From Dermanyssus gallinae (Eukaryota; Arthropoda; Arachnida; Mesostigmata; Dermanyssidae), in contig QVRM01002479.1 in the NCBI GenBank assembly GCA_003439945.1, positions 62,001 to 126,000 of the forward strand: 64,000 nt of DNA, read 5' to 3'. Made by a program: the position numbers and the translations under genes. Shown one piece after another: positions 1-10,420 of the stretch. The notes below the pieces were generated by a model. That model was not told the origin of the DNA and did no database searches. It was given only the letters and a program-made list of their open reading frames with translations. The number at the start of each line of letters is the position of its first letter. Within the stretch, counting starts at the first letter, position 1.

Positions 1-895
1 TTATCATTCAAGACTATCATAATCAAGAAGTTGACCTACACAAGTCACCACAAATTAATTTGCGTCGTCGTCGTCGCCGTCGCGAGTCCCCAGACTACGT
101 ACTAGGTCTTCGTCAGAGAAGGCATTGAAGAAACCGAAACTGTTCGTGTTGGTCTCTCTATGATGGTGAGACACGTGTCTTCCATTCCGCGAGCTAGTTG
201 TGAGGGCTATGAACCTGTAAGCCGCTGAGACCGCAGACGTTTAGCTTGAGACGTGAAGGGGTTGCGGCATTTCGTCCCTACGCGGAGGTATTAGCAATCA
301 AGGAAATCGACTTGCTACCTGCCATTCTCCGAATGGCAAGGCAAAGCAAAGCAAGAAATTAGCATTCATGTTGATGAGCAGTGAGTGGCCTATATAGAGC
401 GATGGTCAGCGTGAGGGCCGAGTCTTGATGAAACGAATTCTGACAGCGAGGTCAGCGTGGCGCCACTGATGCATGTGAGCGCTGATCGTAGTAATCACAC
501 GCACAACGAAGCTGCATGACAACACCAGCGTGTCATTAGCGGCGCGTTCACTCATCAATGAGTGGGTGGTGGACCTCCTTTGCCTTCGTTTATCGCTAAA
601 ACGTTATGCAACCTTGAGCGGCGCAGCGACCGCTTCGGAAGCATAGTAAGTAGCATGCTAGATTTCCTCGATCCGGCGGCGCAGGCGTGGGCTGTTCCTA
701 CAGCGACCTTTTCGACATTTTGATGGCACTCACGCGGCGGTGAGGAATGATTAATGATGCCATCACGGCGAATACAGCAGCCCAGCGGCTGCGGGCGGTA
801 GACGCGCTCTTAGAACCTCTGGCAGCAGGTTCGTCTGATTGAAAGGCGTTTTTGCCTGGTAGCCAGCTGATTGTCTTCTTTCGAGCATCGCTTAC
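1..895. other. Unannotated stretch, no gene recognised
   Basis: Mixed-composition sequence with a short GTC-type trinucleotide run near 62-85. I see no protein family, tRNA-like box or repeat copy shared with the rest of the window. The right end is the donor side of a weak minus-strand exon candidate. Confidence 0.5.
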
Positions 896-976
896 GTATA
901 TTCCTTCATTCACTCCGCGAGGGCAAGAAAAAGCCGCCGGACCCCAGCTCAAACCAGCAGCGAAATAACGCCTGGC
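896..976 (-). CDS. Weak candidate coding exon, minus strand
   Basis: An 81-nt block of 27 codons is open in only one frame. On the minus strand it is preceded by AAACAG and followed by GTAAGC, so it would be a phase 0-0 exon. The peptide begins ARRYFAAGLSW and ends GVNEGIY. No family is recognised. It lies inside a 124-codon open frame that is itself uninformative. The pyrimidine tract before the acceptor is only moderate. It would suit the 3' side of the minus-strand gene seen at 7.6-26.5 kb, but no direct link is visible, and chance splice-like sites are common at this scale. Confidence 0.2.
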
Positions 977-1342
977 CTGTTTCGTCAGCAAGCAGACCAA
1001 AAAGGGTATAGGGCTATTCGCCGTACGCTTGGTTGCGTTACTCACGCCGTTTGAAACAGAGCCGTTACGCATCTCTAGAAAATGGTATCCACGTCATTTG
1101 GTTTGCTTTGGTTGCAATAGAAGTGAAATTCTTTATAGACGCAAACAACTCGTCTTGGATGGGGTGTTTTTGTAGAACTAATTGTGTGTTTACGCCGTTC
1201 TTGCAGGTGGACGTAATTTGAACGATTTTTGTTAGATTTGATAAGAGGAAGCATGACGCACCATTCTCTATTTAGAGCCCGCGGTACGAAGCTTTTACAC
1301 ACACACATATATATATTTATTAAAAAATAAATATATATAAAT

Positions 1343-1345
<3 letters not shown>

Positions 1346-1388
<43 letters not shown>
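1346..1388. repeat. TA dinucleotide microsatellite
   Basis: About 21 TA units, preceded by a degenerate AT-rich run from about 1308. The open frames that cross it (Ile-Tyr repeats) are artefacts of the repeat. Confidence 0.95.
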
Positions 1389-1391
<3 letters not shown>

Positions 1392-1709
1392 GAGTGAGTA
1401 TGTGTGAACCATATATAACAGATTTAAACATAGTTTATGAATGCATATGTTGCGTCCAAAATGGTGCATTGCGATGGCAACTCCAATCAAAAGGCCAGCT
1501 ATCGCAATTTCGAACTAGACTATTTCTGTTGTATCTGGTTGCGCATTATTCGCCTTCCTTGCCTTTAGCACTCCTTTGCTAGAGAACGCCCATATAAGTC
1601 CGGTGACACGAACGCGGAGACGACGGGGGCAATAAGTAATATCGTGCTATAGGCATATCTTAGCCTATTACAAGTTTACAAATGTTTGGCTGTCAAAATA
1701 ATCAAAAAA

Positions 1710-1734
1710 TATATATATATATATATATATATAT
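1710..1734. repeat. TA microsatellite
   Basis: A short uninterrupted TA run that follows an A-rich stretch. Confidence 0.9.
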
Positions 1735-1879
1735 AAAGATTGTCAGAATAATCAGATAGAATCTGTCAAAAGTTGCCGCGCTTAGCTCTGCTGCAGCTGC
1801 AGGGTAGGGCTGCCATTTCCAAGATGGGGCGTGACTCAGGTCTGGTTTCAAGGACATCAACATTTGACCTATTTTTCAC

Positions 1880-2185
1880 TCGACGGTGAATGGCGTGCTG
1901 TATCGCAACAGGAGTTTTAATTGCCTCTGGCCGAACTTGGACGGAATCGATGTGAGTGAACTTTGGTTCTTACAAGATGGTGCCGCTAGCCACACAGCAG
2001 TTTTGAAGGTAAAGTGTTGCGAACGGACACTCTCGCGCAACGGACGGACATTCACTGCGATATAACGCCGTTAGACTTTTTCGGTGGGGTTCTTGAAAGG
2101 GTAAAAGGTTCGCTAATAATCATAGGACCATCAGTGATCTAAAAACCAACAATGAAACGTGCATTAGTGTAATTGAGCTTAATTT
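1880..2185 (+). pseudogene. Decayed mariner-type transposase fragment
   Basis: Translation across shifting frames gives a mariner-like catalytic region. A VNGVLYR segment is followed by a tract containing LWFLQDGAASHTA, which corresponds to the family's WFQQDGA-x-HTA block with the second catalytic Asp. Then comes SRNGR, and in another frame ITPLDFF-GGVLE, corresponding to the DLTPLDFFLWG block with the third catalytic Asp. The final piece, ANNHRTISDLKTN, resembles the family's C-terminal region. At least one stop and two frame changes separate these blocks, so it is not functional. The N-terminal DNA-binding half and the terminal inverted repeats were not found. Confidence 0.75.
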
Positions 2186-2742
2186 ATGTGTAAACGTGCT
2201 TAACAATTGAGTGTCCCGTATATAGCTTATAACAACAAAATAATGCCACTATCTCGCCGAAATTGGATTTTGTTGGAAATTCCATTGTCTGTATTGAAAT
2301 AAAACAAATAATGGACGCAATAATATATCTATATATATATCGCAAAAAAAACTATTGTAAATGCTCTTGTTTTTATGCTACTTTGAAAACTTGAAGTATT
2401 TTCCAAACAACTTATATATTCGATTATATTTTTCCATTCGAATTATCCTCTTATTGTCAAAGGGAAGATAAAACTGGTGCAGCATTATTTAGATAAACAC
2501 ATCTTAATTTAACCACTATCTCAGCTACGCAAGGGTCCACCTTGGTATGGAGATAAATTATAACGTATTAGGGTATAGCAAACTACACAATGTCATATTA
2601 AATACCGTCGTATGAATTTAGAATGTGCACGGTCCATGATTTCTGTGTGTTTCTTGAGATACGGTGGCTAGTCCTTCCTGCAGTATCTAAATGTTGGTAT
2701 CACTAGTATTTGTAGGCATTAAGATACAACTCTTAAAAAAGG

Positions 2743-2782
<40 letters not shown>

Positions 2783-3354
2783 TACACGCAGATACATGTA
2801 TACAGGTATATAAATACATATAAACAGGTATGCATGATTTTAGGAGACACTATACCACACTAAATGTGCTGCGTTCTCTTACACTTAAAGCGACCAAAGC
2901 CAGTAAGGATCGTACCGTCCGGCCGAACACGAGGAACAGGATACAATGCAACAACGACACGGATAGGAGTTCTAGGACACAATGTACACAACGCAGTACG
3001 CCCGGTCGGATTTCCGCAGAAGCTCTACGAATCGAAGCAGCGTCTCAAAAGGCCATCTGCTTTTAGCAGTTCCCGGTACCACAGCAGCTGATCCGGCCGA
3101 AGTCGTTTGGTGGGCAAACGCAAAAGGTTGCCAGTATGAGTTCGTTTCGTGGCCGTCCTGTGATCAAACCTTTGCTCTGCGCCGTGGCAAGACCCCTGGC
3201 AACGACCTGAGCATGGCCGCATTGTACGCGGCCAACCACCTGGCCACGGCAGTTCCAGGTAGTTAGTAACGATAGTGAGGTTCCGTTAGCGAAGTGTCGT
3301 CGATTCGACGAAATGAACGCTATTCCGCGCAGATGATGAGGCTTATTTACTTAC
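2186..3354. other. Mostly unannotated, with a GC-richer open block at 2860-3260
   Basis: The left part is AT-rich with no recognisable content. The block at about 2860-3260 is richer in GC and is open in several frames on both strands, which makes any single frame unconvincing. A plausible acceptor (TTTTAGCAG) ends at 3070, but no strong donor follows in a favoured frame. It could hold a real or decayed exon. Confidence 0.35.
2745..2779. repeat. TA microsatellite
   Basis: A TA run that continues into a degenerate CA/TA/GTATA region up to about 2830. Confidence 0.9.
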
Positions 3355-3401
3355 TGTGTTGTGTTATCATTTTCGGGAGCACTGGTTTTCCTAATGACGC
3401 T
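3355..3401 (-). CDS. Weak candidate small exon, minus strand
   Basis: A 47-nt block is bounded on the minus strand by an acceptor reading CCGCTTTACAG and a strong donor GTAAGTAAAT. Two frames are open; one gives SVIRKTSAPENDNTT. The length is not a multiple of three. The splice sites are better than average, but the block is too short to support a function. Confidence 0.25.
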
Positions 3402-3960
3402 CTGTAAAGCGGTTCGGGAACGTTATTATAGAGTTCATATGGAGATGCTCGACGAGTGAGACGTCAAGGTTTATACCCCTTTTTGGTTATGATTTCTGTC
3501 AAGGTTCTTCTAGGTCCTTTCTGTTGTATGGCAGCTTTCTGGAACCCCACTACTAACGACACGACAAAGCCTGTGCCAATTAGTCTGTGCTTGGTATTGT
3601 GTGGCTCGTAGTTGATCGTACGGTCTCATAAAGGCTACCTAGTTGCACTTTCTAAAGGAGCTCGCCTTGAAAAGTGTATATAGGGTGATAGGCTACGGCG
3701 ATAGTTTTAGCGAGACGTAACATGCATAACAAACTGTTTTGTTTCTCGATTGCCGCCAGTATATGATGTGTGTGTGTATTTATTCGTCCTCCTAAACTGA
3801 ACTGAGCGCGCCAGTGAAGTTCATTGCAGCGAGCGCCTGGGCTTTATCTTACAGCCATAGCAAGTAGTTGGCAAAAACCTTGTCGGCTTTTTGTAGGTTG
3901 TAAGGCCTGGGTAGTCGTACTGAACTACCTTATTGTAGACATTACAAATGGTCCTGTGTG

Positions 3961-3963
<3 letters not shown>

Positions 3964-3994
<31 letters not shown>
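3964..3994. repeat. TA microsatellite next to the foldback element
   Basis: A TA run that directly abuts the outer left edge of the inverted-repeat element starting at 3997. Confidence 0.9.
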
Positions 3995-3996
<2 letters not shown>

Positions 3997-4112
3997 GGGG
4001 GCCAGCGTTCATCTAAATGGAGCCTCTCCACGGTTAAACTACCCTCCATACAAAGTCACCCCGAAATGACTCGCTTTATGTCGACACAAGAAGCGGCACA
4101 CTTGGTTTCTGC

Positions 4113-4144
<32 letters not shown>

Positions 4145-4271
4145 GCATACATACAGGGTGCAGATACAAAGTGTGCCGATTCTTGTGTCGACATAAAACG
4201 AATCATTTTGGGGTGATCTTATCCAGGGTGTAGTTCATCCGTGGAGAGACTCTATTTAGATGAACACTGGC
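3997..4271. mobile_element. Foldback / MITE-like element with a TA-microsatellite loop
   Basis: The left arm at about 3997-4117 and the right arm at about 4155-4271 are reverse complements over about 117 bp, with roughly 80-85 percent identity by eye. The longest exact matches include TTATGTCGACACAAGAA, GTTCATCTAAAT and CTCTCCACGG. The centre (4118-4144) is a pure TA run plus a short spacer. The outer left edge also sits against a TA run. It has no coding capacity. It may be a non-autonomous DNA transposon that inserts into TA targets, or a foldback element. Arm divergence suggests it is not very recent. Confidence 0.7.
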
Positions 4272-4887
4272 ACCCGAGTCCATCCAGGCGAGGTGATGGC
4301 GGCAATGGACTGAGTCTTCTCATCGACAGCCAAGAGGTCATTGGCGAACCTACAACACGCCTGGTGGAGTACGGATCTTCTGTCCCTTTGCGAGGGGACC
4401 AAGCTTGTACATGGTGACGAGGAGCAACGAATACTATCTAGCTAAGTAATGGAGAAGACGTTAAGAATCTGTGATAGGGGCATCGCTTGTTGTGGTCAGA
4501 TAGCGCGTCCAACTGCGACGCGACGGCTGCCTCGCATCGAAACTATTCGGCCCTCGGGCTGCCGCCATAGACTGAGTGCCCACGGTTCACGCCGCCTACT
4601 GCTGTCGATTTCCAATAGCGGATGGCATTGACCGGCATTGTCACAAGGTCGGTAGTAAGTAAGACTAGCTCAGCTTTTCTGTCGACTACTCGAAGTCGTC
4701 CACGTTGGGCCAGCGGCGGCGGCGGCAAAAAGGGCGGCGGCGGTGAGAACCGGTGCAGTGTAGACCAGGGCCAACACCACCGTGTCGCCTGTGATGGTCT
4801 GCTACATACAGGTACATAGATTCTGCGTTGGGTTTGGTCATCCTAGGCCCCGGTCACCGTTGGCCCGGTGAACGCAGCTGTTGTTAG

Positions 4888-5150
4888 ATGCCTGCTCTCC
4901 ACACACCAACGAGATTGGGAGAAGGAAGCGTTAGATATTACTGACCTGGTCGTACCGCTGGCTGTAGTCGTCTGCATGACCCTGCCAGTCGGGATCGCTG
5001 TCCCCTTCGTCGTCCTTTTTGGTGCATCGTGTCCACCCAGCAGCAATCGCCAGCAGTTGTCAGCGGAACAGGAAACCCCGCCATTGAGCGAGCATTCGCC
5101 GCCCATGAGCGCACGGAGCGCGAGCAGAACAGAAATGTACACACAAACAC
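4888..5150 (+). CDS. Candidate exon encoding a hydrophobic, membrane-like segment
   Basis: One frame is open from before 4888 to the donor ACAAACAC|GTAAGC at 5150/5151. It encodes a polar stretch (HQRDWEKEALDITD), then about 28 mostly hydrophobic residues (DLVVPLAVVVCMTLPVGIAV onward to VLFGAS). A Pro/Ser/Glu-rich tail follows (QETPPLSEHSPPMSARSAS). This resembles a transmembrane helix followed by a cytoplasmic tail, but no family is recognised. The acceptor is uncertain: TTGTTAG ending at 4887 is the best site, and others exist at 4877 and about 4911. The region is GC-rich, and the opposite strand is also open, which lowers confidence. The exon would end in phase 1. Confidence 0.3.
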
Positions 5151-7317
5151 GTAAGCATCGTTAGTACAAAGTTGTCGTCCAGGGGAACGATTGTGTCTTT
5201 TGGTGTCGACGGGTCGATTGGTATACGAGTAGGTTTTAATAGCTGTGCTCCAAGCGGGAGGCGTGCGCCACATACGGGTGAGCGCGGTTAGAAATTAGCT
5301 AAGTCAGCCGTGGCCGTGGACGGTACTCGACGGGGCTAGTAGCACCAGCCGATGCACAATCGGATTTCAATTTCATTGAGGTAATATATAATACATGCAT
5401 TAATTGCGAATAACTATTCTATCAATAGAAAGGCCAGTGAATGAAGAGAGTGAAGAACTCTGCCAAACATTCACGGACTAAGAGAATTGCAGATGTCAGT
5501 GGCCGAGTCTATAGTGCTCGTTGGGTCTCTAGTCAACGCTTTCTCTTTGAAAGCCGAGTAAGCAAGAGGCATCCTGGGAAGCACCAGACGTATGGCACGG
5601 TTAGCGCAAACGCTGCTCTGGTGCTGGCAGGAGCCCTCCCTGGACCGAAACGTAGAGGAGAGGCGAAAACTGTGGGACATCAGCTCAAGCTGCAGTAAGG
5701 GAGTAGCAAAAGAGAGCGAAAGCAATGTAGGCATGGGACGCCAAACAGGCTAAACAATTGCAAAGTCTGGAATAAATAGACTAACGAGGTAGAAGAGAGG
5801 GAAACAAATCTCAGAGGATCCCCCTCAGAGGAACCCTTAAGGAGTACGTAGCCTATATATGTGGCACGACTTTTGCTTGGAAGCTAGGAGCAGTTATGGC
5901 TACGGAGGCTCTGAAGGAGAAAGGAGCCTCAGGAAGATTCAGGAGAGCAGGCTTTTTGCCTGCTGTATTAGAAGGTCACGCGACTTTAAATAATGTGGGT
6001 TTGCAGGTGTTGGAACGAAGCGCATCGAGTGTTAGGGGAATCCGTGAGCGACCCCAGCCAAATTATCTAAGCGGCACTTGACACTTTTCTTGATGGCTCT
6101 TAGTACTGTCCTATGGAGATCTGGGCTATCACAACGTAAAGCTAAAGGGGGAGGTACGCTTAGCCGGTATGGGTCTCAGAGGGCTAACATTTACCCGCTG
6201 GGGTCGAGTCCCACTCTGCTCGATATGGGAGGTGGGACCCTTCTCATGCCCTGCTCGCAGAAATTGTACGTACCAGTACTTAACCCTCCGCCATAAAAAA
6301 ATATTTAAATAATAAAGATTAAATTAATAGAAAACAAAATATATCTTATACGTTTTTTTTTTGTAATATTGACATTAGGTAGTCAGAATTGGGCAAATGG
6401 GTGATTATTATTGTTATTATTATTGCATTTTTTTTTAGTTTTTCGCCCGTTAGATGCATAGCCATAGTATATCGTTAACCCTGAATCAACTGGTGGCATG
6501 GTATTTTTTTTCTTTATTGTTCTCTGTTTATTTTCGTTCGTGTACGTAACGGACATTTCCACGCGCGGCGTAGGATTCATTTTCCTCTATCATCGCGCGA
6601 CTAGTGGCTGGGCGGAGCTGGCTGTCTTGGCATCTGGATCCGCAATGAACGAGCGACGTGGTCGATCAGCCAGCGTACAGATAGATGTCTGTCTCCAGCG
6701 TGAGTGTGTGACCTAACATCATTCCCCTTATTTAGAGCTCTCTTTGGCGTCGGCGCAGCGTCGTTCTCGACTGCCGAATGGAGATCGCGTGCTGGTCGTA
6801 GACTCGCCGACAGGAAACAGCACGCTATGTTAGTGCACGGCCATATTTCGCCAAACGACGGTGCCATCGACGTAGCGGTCGCCGTGTGCGGCCACGACAA
6901 CGGACCCCTCAATCAAGAATCCCGCCTTTGCCCATCAGGCACGTATCGTTCTTGACCTTTGTTGTCGGGGCTGCTGCTGGGCTCTTTCCGGTAAAGGGAG
7001 GAGGGAGGGGAAACGGCGCGAAGCAGTGTCAGCAGACGCACCAACAGCGGTGCAGTGATAGCTGCAAAGGCGCTCGACGGATGACCGGGCGTGACACCGC
7101 CGGGCGTCCGAAGAATACTCGGGAAGAGAGAGGAAGTGGTTTGCATCCGGCTGACATGTTTGTGCTACTACGACATAATTGGTTGCACGTTGAGCGCGAC
7201 AATATGTTTTCACCCTATTTCGGCGGCCAGTGTTGGCCACGTCAGACAGTGTAGGTCACGGAGGGGCGCCGCAGTAACAGCAAGGTCTAAAGAGCAATGT
7301 GAAGTCATATATACATA
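5151..7317. other. No firm gene; one tRNA-like element candidate
   Basis: Several short GC-rich open blocks (about 5440-5700, 5890-6080 and 6600-7250) show no recognisable family. A degenerate tRNA-like stretch near 6160-6220, with a B-box-like GGGTCGAGTCCC at about 6201, is followed by an A-rich tail near 6290-6330. It could be a single copy of another SINE. Homopolymer A and T runs lie at 6290-6440. Confidence 0.35.
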
Positions 7318-7340
7318 TTTATATATATATATATATATAG
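7318..7340. repeat. TA microsatellite
   Basis: A short TA run within an AT-rich block that extends to about 7430. Confidence 0.85.
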
Positions 7341-7611
7341 GCGAGCACTGCCGAGTGTGCAAACGTATTGTAAATGATTAATAAATCATCGCAATATTTT
7401 ATATATATACATATATATACATATTTATTTGGTTTTACTAGCGAGACTCTTGCCGAAAAACGTCTCGGCAACAACACGGAACAAGCCGTTCCGAGTCGCT
7501 GCTTCTGCTAATAAGTCTTCTCTTCGGAAGACTAGACTTCTTTCGGCAAGTGTCTTTCGATGATCTCGTTCGCTTCGTGTCGTTGAGAATCGAGCGGCAC
7601 GCTGAACTTAC

Positions 7612-7629
7612 TCTGCGCGAGCTGTCCGA
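7612..7629 (-). CDS. Possible 18-nt microexon, minus strand
   Basis: On the minus strand the 18-nt block TCGGACAGCTCGCGCAGA lies between an acceptor reading CATCTATTTGACAG and a donor GTAAGTTC. It encodes SDSSRR in phase 0-0. The Ser/Arg content and phase match the proposed exons at 10166-10101 and 13584-13439, so it could belong to the same minus-strand gene. Such a short block could easily be coincidence. A longer exon using a more distant acceptor is also possible, because the surrounding frame is open. Confidence 0.2.
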
Positions 7630-9588
7630 CTGTCAAATAGATGTCACCGTGGACAAAGCTTCCGCCCGCCAAAGAAACCCCCCGCTTCCCAATTGGCAGG
7701 CAGAGAGCCACCAACTACCGCGTCCTGCTTTGAGGTAGAAACATCAAGCAAGCGAGATTGGGAGAAGAAAGGAGAGCGCGCGCGAGAGAGAGAGACGACG
7801 ACAGAGGTTCAAGTCGTCTTCCGCACGCGTTGAATGATGGCGGATCTACCCTTGCCCCCCCCCGCGCTCTACCGCTCTCATCTTCGACGACGGAAAAACA
7901 CGACGTCGACGTACGGTTTTCAAAACCGAAAACGATGCCAAGGCGAGAGCGGAGAACAGCAGAAAGATGTGAGAGAGAAACGGAAGTGGGGTTTCCGGGA
8001 GCAAGCAGAGAGAGAGAGAGAGATAAGAAGACCTCGAGCGTGCAAAGAGCCAGGCGTCTTCCCCGCCGTGCCTGTCGGGTCGAGACGAAGTTCCAGACCT
8101 CACCTGCCCTGATCGTCTCCGCTCCATTTTGCTATCCGCACAGCTGAAAAAGGCAGGGCAGGCCCTAGCATATGGTAGCCCGGCAGCCAGGCTGACAGGC
8201 AGACATTCGCTATCGATTTTTGCTGACTTGGCCAGTCCGCTATTGTTCTGAAGCACCCCCATTTATCATATTTACGCCCTGCGACTGTTACAACAGAGAT
8301 CGAGCCGAGGAGTTCGACCGGAAAGGAGGGGACCGAACCACCCCGCAGACACACGGACAGACATAAAGGTATACAGGCTTTTTTTTGTCTTCACCTTGCA
8401 CTTGTACTTTGCTGCCTGTTGTGTCATATGCAACGCATCTCCTATCCGCCCAGGCTAGTATTTTCGACATTCGAATGGGCGAAACGGGTCGACATACCAG
8501 AACTCGCCATCGAGTGCGTCACGCTGCTATATAGAAGAGATTGGAAAGGTGAGAGAGAGAGAAAAATAACAAAGCAGAGAAGCATTATGGCAGATCGAAG
8601 GGCCATAATCCTGGCAGGAATGTGTTCGGCCCGCGACAGGTGCTCATGTAGAGGACCACCTCTTAACGGTATCAACAGTGGACGCAAACAACATGACACA
8701 TTTGCAAATGCCACACCGACCGAGACCCGCAACCCCCCGTGGCTTGGACATACTTTGTGATCTGCTATGCAATTTGACCCGGTTTATACGGTTTTACGGT
8801 CAGTAGGCAAAGTGAAATTGGGCTGCTGAGATTGTTCAGCATCAGAGTCCAGCTAGCCTCCGCGCTATGACCTTCCTTTCGTTGAGAGTTGACATGACGG
8901 GTTTGCGGCCTTCGGAGTTGTCAACAAAACAGAGCTGTAGAGGTTGACGACAACGGCAACACTTGCAACACCGCTACACACACACGTGTTGTACCTCACG
9001 TGTAACCTCGGATCTGTCCGGGTTTCAGCTTGCCAGGTTTCTGCTAGCCAAAAAAAAAAACGAGCACGAGCTGGTCTCATTCGTCGGATTAGCTCAGACG
9101 TGAAGGACAGGCTGAAAGGGACATATTCGGCCGGCGGCTGGGCGAGTGTCGGGAGTGTCGCAACCCGCTTCACGCATAGCCCACAGCCGCACACCCACAA
9201 GCCGCTTTCAACAGAATAATCCGGCACAGTCGACACTGTTGTAATGTTGCTGATTCTGTTGCTGCTGTTGCTCGTCTTGCTGCTGCTGCCGTTGCAGCGA
9301 TCGCGCTGGCGGCGACAGTCTGAACGATCTGCGATTTGACAGCTATCTTCAACACTCATTTGCTATTGGATTGACAAATCGTGTTTACTGCTGAGAAACC
9401 CCCCAATCTGTCTACCACCACCACCACCACCGCCGCTACTATTATTGACCAATAATGCCGTGCGATCGCATGACGACGAGGATAAAGACGAAAGCTTTCG
9501 TCGCTCAGTTTCCAAAAAACAAAAATTGTCGCCGGCAATTCATGTAGGCACAAATTGTCTCGGAGCACGTGTCGACGAATTGTGGCAG
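7630..9588. other. GC-rich, GAGA-containing sequence without a firm gene
   Basis: The stretch at 7755-8110 is CpG-rich with GA runs (7785-7796, 8008-8023) and is open in several frames on both strands. That is what base composition alone would give. It could be a 5' untranslated region or promoter, but no start motif decides this. A GCTGTT-rich run lies at 9240-9300. I recognise no protein family here. Confidence 0.35.
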
Positions 9589-9751
9589 ATACAAAATGAG
9601 CAATTACAAGAAAAACAAGACTCAAAATGAGCAATCACAAGATAAACCCGAGACACAAAAGAAGCAATTACAAGATAAACCCGAGATACAAAAGGAGCAA
9701 TTGCAAGATAAAAACGAGATACAAAATGAGCAATTTCAAGATAAAAACGAG
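9589..9751 (+). repeat. 33-bp tandem repeat encoding an 11-residue Gln/Glu/Lys unit
   Basis: There are five head-to-tail units: 9589-9619 (31 bp), 9620-9652, 9653-9685, 9686-9718 and 9719-9751 (33 bp each). The full-length units encode variants of EIQKEQLQDKN/P. The period is a multiple of three and units 2-5 share one open frame ending in a stop at 9758-9760. The first unit is 2 bp short, so the upstream open frame (from 9445, including RVDELWQIQNEQLQEKQ) runs into a stop. The composition suggests a helical or coiled-coil segment. It may be a broken gene, a gag-like retroelement piece or a plain minisatellite. The opposite strand is also open through the repeat. Confidence 0.75.
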
Positions 9752-9760
9752 AGCCAGTAA

Positions 9761-10100
9761 TGGACATCCCGCGTGCATCCTGCGTTCAGTCGTTGTGTGC
9801 TTATTCTTGAGATATTGTCCCTGACATTCAAATCAATATTCATTCAGTAAATTTGCATAAACGATTTACGCCAAACTTATCACCTTCCGTTTATAATTGC
9901 AATTTAAATTGAGATACTTTAAATCAATAACACAGAATTCCACTTATTATGTCACGAAATTAGGCGACATGGCATTGGCACTAATGGTGTCGCTATAATC
10001 TGGGCGTCCCAATGTCATCTCGATATTGGCTTGATTATGCTTTCTGACCTTTAGCGACTCACAGGCACTCAATGTAGAAACTTCGAGGGGCCTCACTTAC
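9761..10100. other. No feature seen
   Basis: AT-rich sequence with no repeat copy or recognisable coding. Its right edge is the donor side of the next exon candidate. Confidence 0.5.
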
Positions 10101-10166
10101 GGAAGACGAAGACACAATTGACAATGACAAGGTGCTGTAGTCTGTCGAACACGTATCGTGTTTACG
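10101..10166 (-). CDS. Candidate 66-nt Ser-rich exon, minus strand
   Basis: On the minus strand this block is preceded by CTATTTAGTTGACAG and followed by the strong donor GTAAGTGAGG. In phase 0-0 it encodes 22 residues, beginning RKHDTCSTDYSTLS and ending in SIVSSSS. This phase matches the end of the exon at 13584-13439, and the composition matches that gene's other exons. A second frame is also open, so coding status is not proven. It lies 3.3 kb downstream of the 13.5-kb exon in transcription order. Confidence 0.35.
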
Positions 10167-10395
10167 CTGTCAACTAAATAGCAGTTAGCTAATCGCCGCG
10201 ACCACCGTGCCAACCGGGGGCCACCGTGGTAAGTAGGTCACGTTGTGAACGTGCCCGGAGCGTCATGCTCAGACAGCTCAACATCGTGCTATCGCTGCAC
10301 GACACTCCGTGTCGAACAAGTTGTGACGCCCACCAACAGAAGATAAGTCCCGTAACTTGGTGCTCTCTCTCTCTGCTGTCCTTAAACTCTTACAG

Positions 10396-10414
10396 CGACA
10401 ACAGCAGCCAACAG
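10396..10414 (+). other. Possible 19-nt plus-strand microexon
   Basis: A strong pyrimidine tract and acceptor (CTCTCTGCTGTCCTTAAACTCTTACAG, 10369-10395) is followed only 19 nt later by a consensus donor CAG|GTGAGT (10415). The enclosed sequence is CAG/AAC-rich. It could be a microexon, or two competing splice sites of larger exons. It lies on the strand opposite the nearby minus-strand exon candidate, which is a reason for caution. Confidence 0.15.
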
Positions 10415-10420
10415 GTGAGT

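Noticed and set aside
7758..8262. Long overlapping frames on both strands
   Set aside because: Composition and GA repeats explain them. The peptides are Arg/Glu low-complexity without motif.
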